NCBI GenBank assembly: GCA_024349245.1
Contig: JALDNG010000022.1
Coordinates: 20,539,501 to 20,603,500, forward strand
Length of the DNA: 64,000 nucleotides
Reading direction: 5' to 3'
Origin: Neodontobutis hainanensis
Taxonomy: Eukaryota > Chordata > Actinopteri > Gobiiformes > Odontobutidae
Part shown: positions 58,501-64,000 of the stretch, piece after piece
Layout of the letters: every line of letters starts with the position of its first letter
How positions within the stretch are numbered: position 1 is the stretch's first letter
Position numbers and translations under genes: made by a program
The notes under the pieces: model-generated
Databases searched by the model: none
What the model was told of the DNA's origin: nothing
The model's input: only the letters and a program-made list of their open reading frames with translations

Positions 58501-59671
58501 AGGAAAACTCCATGTTTTATATTTCTGTCCAGTTTCCTTGGGAGCACTTTTATGTTATGAATTATTGAGATGGTTTTATCAATAAAAAACTTAAGAAATA
58601 CATGTTTTATTTCTGTATTTGTTTTTGTAGATATAAAGTTGTAAAACCATGCTCATTTCTGCAAAAAAAGACACATCTCTTCCTTCATTCTTTTGTTTGT
58701 TTGTGTTCATGTCGCTTGATTAGATCTGCGGAGTTTGATATGAGCTTGTGTTTTTGGAAACACCTCCACCGACAAAACTTTAGATATATATATATTAAAG
58801 CGGTCATTGTCCAATAAATATTTAGAAAGGACAAGATTTGGTGAAATATGTTTACCAAATAAGTTTTTGGTTAAATATAAATAAATAAATCCCTAAATTT
58901 ATTTTCCATCTGCTTTAAATGATTTATTCGTACCAAATGCAAATGAGGGGGTGTGTCCTAATGGTCGTGTTACAGTCATTGGTTTATCTGCTCGTGCTGA
59001 GGCAGCTGTCACGTGACCAGAATCACCTGACAGGAGAGGAAACTTCAGAGGGGACTTTTGGAAACCAGGTGTGAGCCATAAAAATTGTTGTTGCTATTGT
59101 TACAGCCACTTGAGACTTGAGCTGTCTTTGTTGCACCAGCGCTGACTCGCCGCTGATGAGTACAAACTCTTCTTTATTAGTATTTAAAGTAATTAAAAAC
59201 AGTACAAGCAGTGTAATCCATGTACATCACCAACAGTGCAGTCACGTGATCTGCTTCCGTCTGGGCCGCACACCTGAACAAAGGTCCCACCTTTAGAGTG
59301 GCCTTGACGAGCACTGACCCCTAGTGGAGACAACCGATATTTATCCTACACACCCTCCCCATAATTGTTCGGACTCTTGAAAAATTTTACCAATAGTTAA
59401 AGAGCCGCAGCGCTTAGTAATTAGCCTCTTAACTGTGTTCTTCTTCCACAGCATCCAATATCTCAAACTCCTCATTGATCACCCCTTCAACAAGCCCTTG
59501 TAGCCAATGGCTCCTACAGCTCTAAACCAAACAGCCTTCATGCATCATGACTGTGTTCAGACTGTGGCCTGGTTATTGTCTCTGGGTCTGACTCGTGTCT
59601 TGTGTCTCTGAAGCAGATTTGAACAGGTTTGACAGGGCGTTTAATGTTAATGTTCTCTCTTTTCTGTCAAG
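58501..59671. other. Unassigned intergenic DNA
   Basis: No gene recognised. The 59000-59400 stretch, with TGATGAGTACAAACTCTTC and CCCTAGTGGAGACAACC, could be an old minus-strand LTR end, but no pairing partner is visible. Short AT-rich tracts occur near 58785-58900. Confidence 0.35.
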
Positions 59672-60085
59672 CAGGAAAACGCAGAGCAACAACCTTCTGA
59701 CTTTGACCAAGCAGGACCAGACTACAGCTTAGAGCCACACCAAAATCTACAACCAGAGAAACCAAATGGAGACAATCCCTTCGGGTGCTCAGTTCGTACA
59801 AAAGGCCTGACGCAGAAGAGCTCACTGAAGGTGCACGTTGCTCCGCACACAGGAGTATGACCTCACAGCTGCCCCATCAGGAGCGTCAGCTACAAGGCCT
59901 CACTGCAGACACAAAAACCAGAAACGTCTGTCAGAAGGCTTTCATGTCATAACACACAGGACTGGATCCGTTCAGCTGTCAGTTCTGAAGAAATTTAATC
60001 TGCAAGCTCATTTATGGGATCACTGGAGACAATCCTTTCAGCTGTTCACTGTGTGGCCCCAGGCTCCTGTGAAGAGCAAAAAGAA
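59672..60085 (+). pseudogene. Decayed C2H2 zinc-finger exon
   Basis: The plus-strand frame from about 59690 reads PDYSLEPHQNLQPEKP and then GDNPFGCSVRTKGLTQKSSL, ending in a TGA after a broken finger where a Cys is lost. Further fragments (GSVQLSVLKKFNLQAHLWDH, then an equivalent of PFSCSLC) continue to about 60085 in shifted frames. It is the finger exon of another family member, with no matching first exon nearby. Confidence 0.7.
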
Positions 60086-60772
60086 TACTAAGGAAACATA
60101 AAACAGAAGTGAGCAGTTTAGAAACAGCCAGGATGGTTCTGACGTATTTCCATTTACCAAAGGGGTCTGAAGCGTCCCCAGAAAGTGTGCCGTACCCTCC
60201 CACTTTCAGGACCTTTCTCTCAGGGGCCCTAAGCAGCTGCAGCTTTGTGTTCCGCTTTGGGAGGAGCGTAGGTCAACACTGCTGACAGCTGATTGGACAA
60301 GAGAAGTCTCACTGGAGAGAAGATGAGAAGCAAATAAATCCCCTTGTTTTTGTTTCCTATTCAAACAGAAACACCTACGACAAAGCTCGCATAAGCAGCA
60401 GCTGTGTCAGTGTGTTCAGCTCTGGCTTCATGAATTTAAACTCTGTATTTATCGTCTCCTCTGCATTAAACACAAACGAGACCCGTGCCTCAAATATCGA
60501 GTTTGAAGTTGGAATGTGATGTCACGGTGACAGCTGGTGGCATTTTCCTACAGCGGTAATATATAATAGAAAACGGTTTAATAAAAATACAAAAGATTTA
60601 TGTAAAAATGTTGTTTACAGTTTTCTCCTAAAGTGGTTTGATTTATGTTTATTTTTTTGAGAGCTCTAGCCTTATTCGAAGACAATAAACAACTGGACAC
60701 AGCATTTCCTCTGTTTGAGAGCTGGTCTGTTTGATCAAATGTGTAAAAGTGTAACGCAGTGCTGCTCTCAGT

Positions 60773-60824
60773 CCAGGGGGAGGCGCTGCAACAACATTTA
60801 ACCCAAAGAAAAGAACCGGAAGTG
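60773..60824 (+). promoter_or_regulatory. Candidate promoter of zinc-finger gene 3: CTCF-like and ETS motifs
   Basis: CCAGGGGGAGGCGCTGC (60773-60789) and CCGGAAGTG (60816-60824) repeat the arrangement before the gene at 52064. The ETS site is about 105 bp before the ATG at 60929. Confidence 0.5.
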
Positions 60825-60928
60825 TTTATCACGACTCAAGCGGTGCCTTTCTTTAAGAAAACACATCCATGCTTTCCTTTCTGAGCTGCTTCTCTTGCGC
60901 TGCTGAAACAAGAAGATAGTTTTAGAAG

Positions 60929-62861
60929 ATGTCTGAGAAAGTCCAGAGACTGAGAGTTCTGGTGAGTGAGCGCCTGACTGCGGCTGCGCAGGAGATCTTT
61001 GCGCTGTTTGAAAGAACAATAGCGGAGTATGAGGAGGAAGTGTGTCGCTGTAAAGAGGACAACAAGAGGAAACAACAGCTGCTGGACTCGCTGCTAAAGC
61101 CACAGGTGTTGTTACACAGAGCAGGTGTGTGCAGGTCACAGTCAGAGTCACTTTAATGAAAGAACAAACGTGTTTAAGTGACATTTATGCAGAAACATAG
61201 CTATAACAGAAACAAAACCCAACTGTGATGCCAACAGTAGTGTGTGTACACGACATTATTATGTGGAGCACATTTGTCTCGAAATGAAGAAGCTGAGCTC
61301 CAGACTGAACTTGGATTAACTTAATTTACTGGATATTTAATTATAATTACTCAAAAGTAAATCAAATCAATCTTAATACTGTTTAATACTGTTATATCTG
61401 AACACTAACCAGTCACATTTTTAAATGTATCATGGATTTATTAGAATAAAACCTGACTCGTGTCTAACTGTTCTTGAGATGGATTACACTGAGGAAACCT
61501 TTCAGCTGCTCGGTTTGTAAAAAGACATTAACACAAAGAACTCGTTAAAAAAGGTCACAGTGATGATGACCAGGTCATGTTCTGGGTTTAATGCTGGGAT
61601 TCTTACCAAAGTGAATAGTCTTATAGTTTAAACCTGAACCTCTGGAACGACTACAGAGCTCAACAGTTGTTTGCACATTTCTGAGCTAACAGTGTTTTTT
61701 TGTTCCCTCTGCCTCACAGACACCCAGATTCAGGTGGTTAGTCTAAACATTAAAGAAGAACAACAAAAATATATCAGTCTCCAGAACGAGTCTGCTTTTA
61801 CAGCTGAGGACAGAGAGGAACCTGAAGCAGAAGACGGCAGCTGCACAGATCCACGAGGACCTTTAGGACCAGAGCCTGAGCCACGAGCTGAGAATAATGA
61901 AGTCTGGGATCCTCCCTGCAGCAGTTCAGATCAACAGAAGGAGACAGAAGCTGGTGGAGACGACTACAACCAGGTCCATAAAGAGGATCCGGACAAACCT
62001 ACAGCTGCTCAGAACTCAGGTTTATTTACAAAGTCCAAGAAAACTGTTAAAAAAAGAAGTTGTGGCAGTATTTTAGAAGAGAAAACATGTAATAAAATGT
62101 ATGAATGTGAAGTTTGTGGAGATAAATTTAGAGGTAATAGTGAATATTTAAGGCTACACATGTTAGTTCACGAGAAAGAGAGACCTTTCAGCTGTTCAGT
62201 TTGTCAGACGGCGTTCACACGAGAAGTTCAGTCGGAGCAACACATGGAAATTCACAAAGACAATGTTAAAGAAGAGTCTGTGCTGCTTCAACAAAGACAA
62301 ACCGAGAACAGAGAGCGGACCGAGGGAGAGGTCCTGGACAATGACATTACTGAAGGTCAAAAAGTCAACCCCTGCTCCGTTTGTGACAAGATATTTATGA
62401 CCAAGGCTAGACTAAACAGACACATGTCAGTCCACACTGGAGACAAACCTTACAGCTGTTCAGTTTGTGAGAAATCCTTTGCCCAGAAATACAACCTTCA
62501 GACCCACATGCCGGTTCACACGGGAGAGAAACCCTTCACCTGTTCGGTCTGCCAGAAGAGCTACCGGCGAAAGGACGACCTCCGGACGCACATGTCGACG
62601 CACACGGGCGAGGTTCTGTTCAGCTGTTTGGTCTGTAACGCCGTGTTCAGGCAGAGGAACAGTCTCCGGACACACACCAGGACTCACACCGGAGACAAGC
62701 CCTTCAGGTGCTCGCTGTGCAGCAAGTCGTTTGTTCAGAAGTCGAACTTTAATCGACACATGGCAGTTCACACCGGAGAGAGACCCTTCGGGTGTCCAGT
62801 CTGTCCTCAGAGGTTTATACAGAAGAGTGACGTCCACAGACACATGACGGTCCACTGCTGA
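60929..62861 (+). CDS. C2H2 zinc-finger protein 3 (8 fingers), two exons
   Basis: Exon 1 is 60929-61124, exon 2 61720-62861; GCAG/GTGTGT joins CCTCACAG/ACACCC in frame to give 445 aa. Exon 1 differs from that of 52064 at about four of 196 bases (MSEKVQRLRVLVSERLTAAA). The acidic linker has NIKEEQQ. Eight C2H2 fingers follow from about residue 195: CEVCGDKF, CSVCQTAF, then a roughly 35-residue gap with EESVLLQQRQTENRERTEGE, then CSVCDKIF, CSVCEKSF, CSVCQKSY, CLVCNAVF, CSLCSKSF, CPVCPQRF. The first two fingers are thus set apart from a cluster of six. One linker in the cluster is degenerate (TGEVLF in place of TGEKPF). The protein ends VHC with the stop inside a 13-bp tandem repeat. The G+C content of the last six fingers is higher than that of exon 1, hinting at a different history for the two parts. 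Confidence 0.93.
61486..61560 (+). pseudogene. Single zinc-finger fragment in the intron of gene 3
   Basis: ACCTTTCAGCTGCTCGGTTT and GTAAAAAGACATTAACACA resemble the start of a finger (PFSCSVCKK-like) but the frame is broken. It is probably debris of another copy. Confidence 0.45.
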
Positions 62862-62912
62862 TGACCTCTGCTGATGACCTCTGCTGATGACCTCTGCTGA
62901 CGACCTCTGCTG
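62856..62912 (+). repeat. 13-bp tandem repeat over the stop codon of zinc-finger gene 3
   Basis: Four to five copies of CTGCTGATGACCT (one with GACGACCT). The TGA stop at 62859-62861 is part of the first copy. The tract runs up to the left end of the hAT-like element. Confidence 0.85.
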
Positions 62913-62915
62913 ACT

Positions 62916-63604
62916 AGGGGTGCGTCAAAATATCGATATGGCGATATCTCGCGATATTTACTCCCTCGATCGATTCTCGATGCGCTCTTGCCAAGTATCG
63001 ATCTTAAAAGCCATTATAAAACGCTCTATTCATTATCCCTTGATGAGATCGTTCTCCGGAGGCAGATAGGGGGCGCGCTTTGTGAGTTTGGCTGTTGTGG
63101 GTGGAAGAAGAAGACATGTCAAGCGAGGAAAAGGTTAAAGGACGCTCCAGCAACATTTAAGTCCAAAGTGTGGACTCACTTTGAATATTATAGCAGTTCG
63201 GACGGGGCAAAGCTAGAAAATTCTACGCAATATGCACGAACTGCTTTGCAAAAGTCCGCTACACGGGAAACACAACCAACATGCACAGCCACCTCACGCG
63301 GCATCACCCGGAGCTCTGTGAGAAAGCCGTGGTTGGTGCTGGCTCAAAGCTCACACAGCCAAGTTTAGTGCCTAGGAGATGGTCTCCAGGTATCTTGAGC
63401 AACAGCCAGCTTTCTGTGCTGCCCTCTTATCACCAGAGGTAAGAAAAGTTTGCAATGTAGAAGTTGTAATCTACAGTATATGTGTAATAAATGTGAATAA
63501 TTTATTGTATACAATTAATAAGTTTGTAAATAAATACTAATACATATGAAATAAACTTAATAGAATGAATAAACAATAAATAAATACTTATACTAATTTT
63601 ATTT

Positions 63605-63685
<81 letters not shown>

Positions 63686-64000
63686 AACCTCCAAATAAAA
63701 ATTTACTAGTAAATTAAAGTAAAATTTAATTTACAGATTACTAGTAGTACTAATTGCAGCAATGTTACACTAAAATAATGTCTGTTTTGTTGCAACTAAT
63801 AAGAAACAATTTTTTTGTTATTTTGTTTTCAGCAAAAAGAGATTAAATGTTCCTAGTTTAAAAATAAATCTTTTTATTTCTTGAAACATGATATATCTTG
63901 AGTTATTGATAATACATCGATTATCTTAGTATTGCCATATCGTGATATTATCGGTATCGTGAACAGTGTATCACGTATCGTAACGTATCGTGAGGTCCCC
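62916..64000 (+). mobile_element. hAT-type element with BED zinc finger, cut by the window end
   Basis: It begins AGGGGTGCGTCAAAATATCG, and the last bases (TATCGTAACGTATCGTGAGG with TCCCC) look like the other terminus, so the element may be nearly complete. A coding piece from about 63111 reads APATFKSKVWTHFEYYSSSDG, then in another frame AICTNCFAKVRYTGNTTNMH and SHLTRHHPELCEK, a BED-type finger of ZBED/hAT transposases. A frameshift near 63225 separates the two parts. A splice-donor-like AG/GTAAGA follows at 63438. No catalytic transposase domain lies between here and the right end, so this is an internally deleted copy. Confidence 0.7.
63604..63680. repeat. (TA)n microsatellite inside the hAT-like element
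   Basis: A long AT dinucleotide tract, interrupted once near 63618. It probably expanded after insertion of the element. Confidence 0.93.

Noticed and set aside
59000..59420. A solo LTR
   Set aside because: Only vague resemblance; no matching partner, target duplication or clear TATA/polyadenylation pair.
62460..62855. A minus-strand 131-codon frame and a second plus-strand frame over the last fingers
   Set aside because: Shadows of zinc-finger gene 3; G+C-rich third positions keep other frames open.

Overview
The window looks like nuclear DNA of a ray-finned (percomorph-type) fish. It has vertebrate spliced genes with GT-AG introns, a Tc1/mariner element, tRNA-derived SINEs, fish LINE and hAT fragments, many minisatellites, and C2H2 zinc-finger genes with the teleost N-terminal module beginning MSEKVQ. 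The neighbours slc39a3 and sgta are also adjacent on human 19p13.3, which supports both identities. No bacterial operon, CRISPR array or RNA gene is present. I cannot name the species.

Layout. 1-5.2 kb: unassigned DNA, a dead Tc1 transposon (1308-2520) and two minisatellites. 5.25-24.2 kb, minus strand: an 11-exon excitatory amino acid transporter gene of the SLC1A family, EAAT5-like, rebuilt here as 579 codons. Its intron 6 holds an 8.5 kb array of 11-bp units, intron 2 a 1.1 kb AT-rich array, and its stop codon sits at the edge of a third array. 26.3-27.9 kb, minus: slc39a3 (zinc transporter ZIP3), two coding exons, 309 aa. 30.6-50 kb: a direct tandem duplication (about 8.4 kb and 11.0 kb) carrying two copies of sgta on the minus strand, each with a zinc-finger gene relic upstream. 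The unit lengths differ almost entirely because an intronic 11-bp VNTR is 1.5 kb in one copy and 4.2 kb in the other. Each sgta copy has one frame-breaking one-base deletion, in different exons. 50-64 kb, plus strand: three two-exon C2H2 zinc-finger genes (4, 6 and 8 fingers) with nearly identical first exons, between SINE, LINE, MITE-like and LTR-like pieces, two more minisatellites, a further finger relic, and a hAT/BED element at the right edge.

Function. The transporter should take up acidic amino acids with Na+, ZIP3 should import zinc, and SGTA is a cytosolic TPR co-chaperone. They do not form a pathway; their order is ancestral synteny. The zinc-finger genes are a local tandem family of probable DNA-binding regulators.

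Most unusual: 11-bp tandem repeats, many headed CCAG or CCCG, recur at about six places in both orientations; one runs to within a few bases of a splice acceptor; another has an exact 461-bp higher-order period; and the sgta duplication has complementary frameshifts, so assembly error and real duplication must be told apart. I found no clear new multi-gene system. All exon boundaries were read by eye from GT/AG sites and family similarity; no alignment or RNA data were available.
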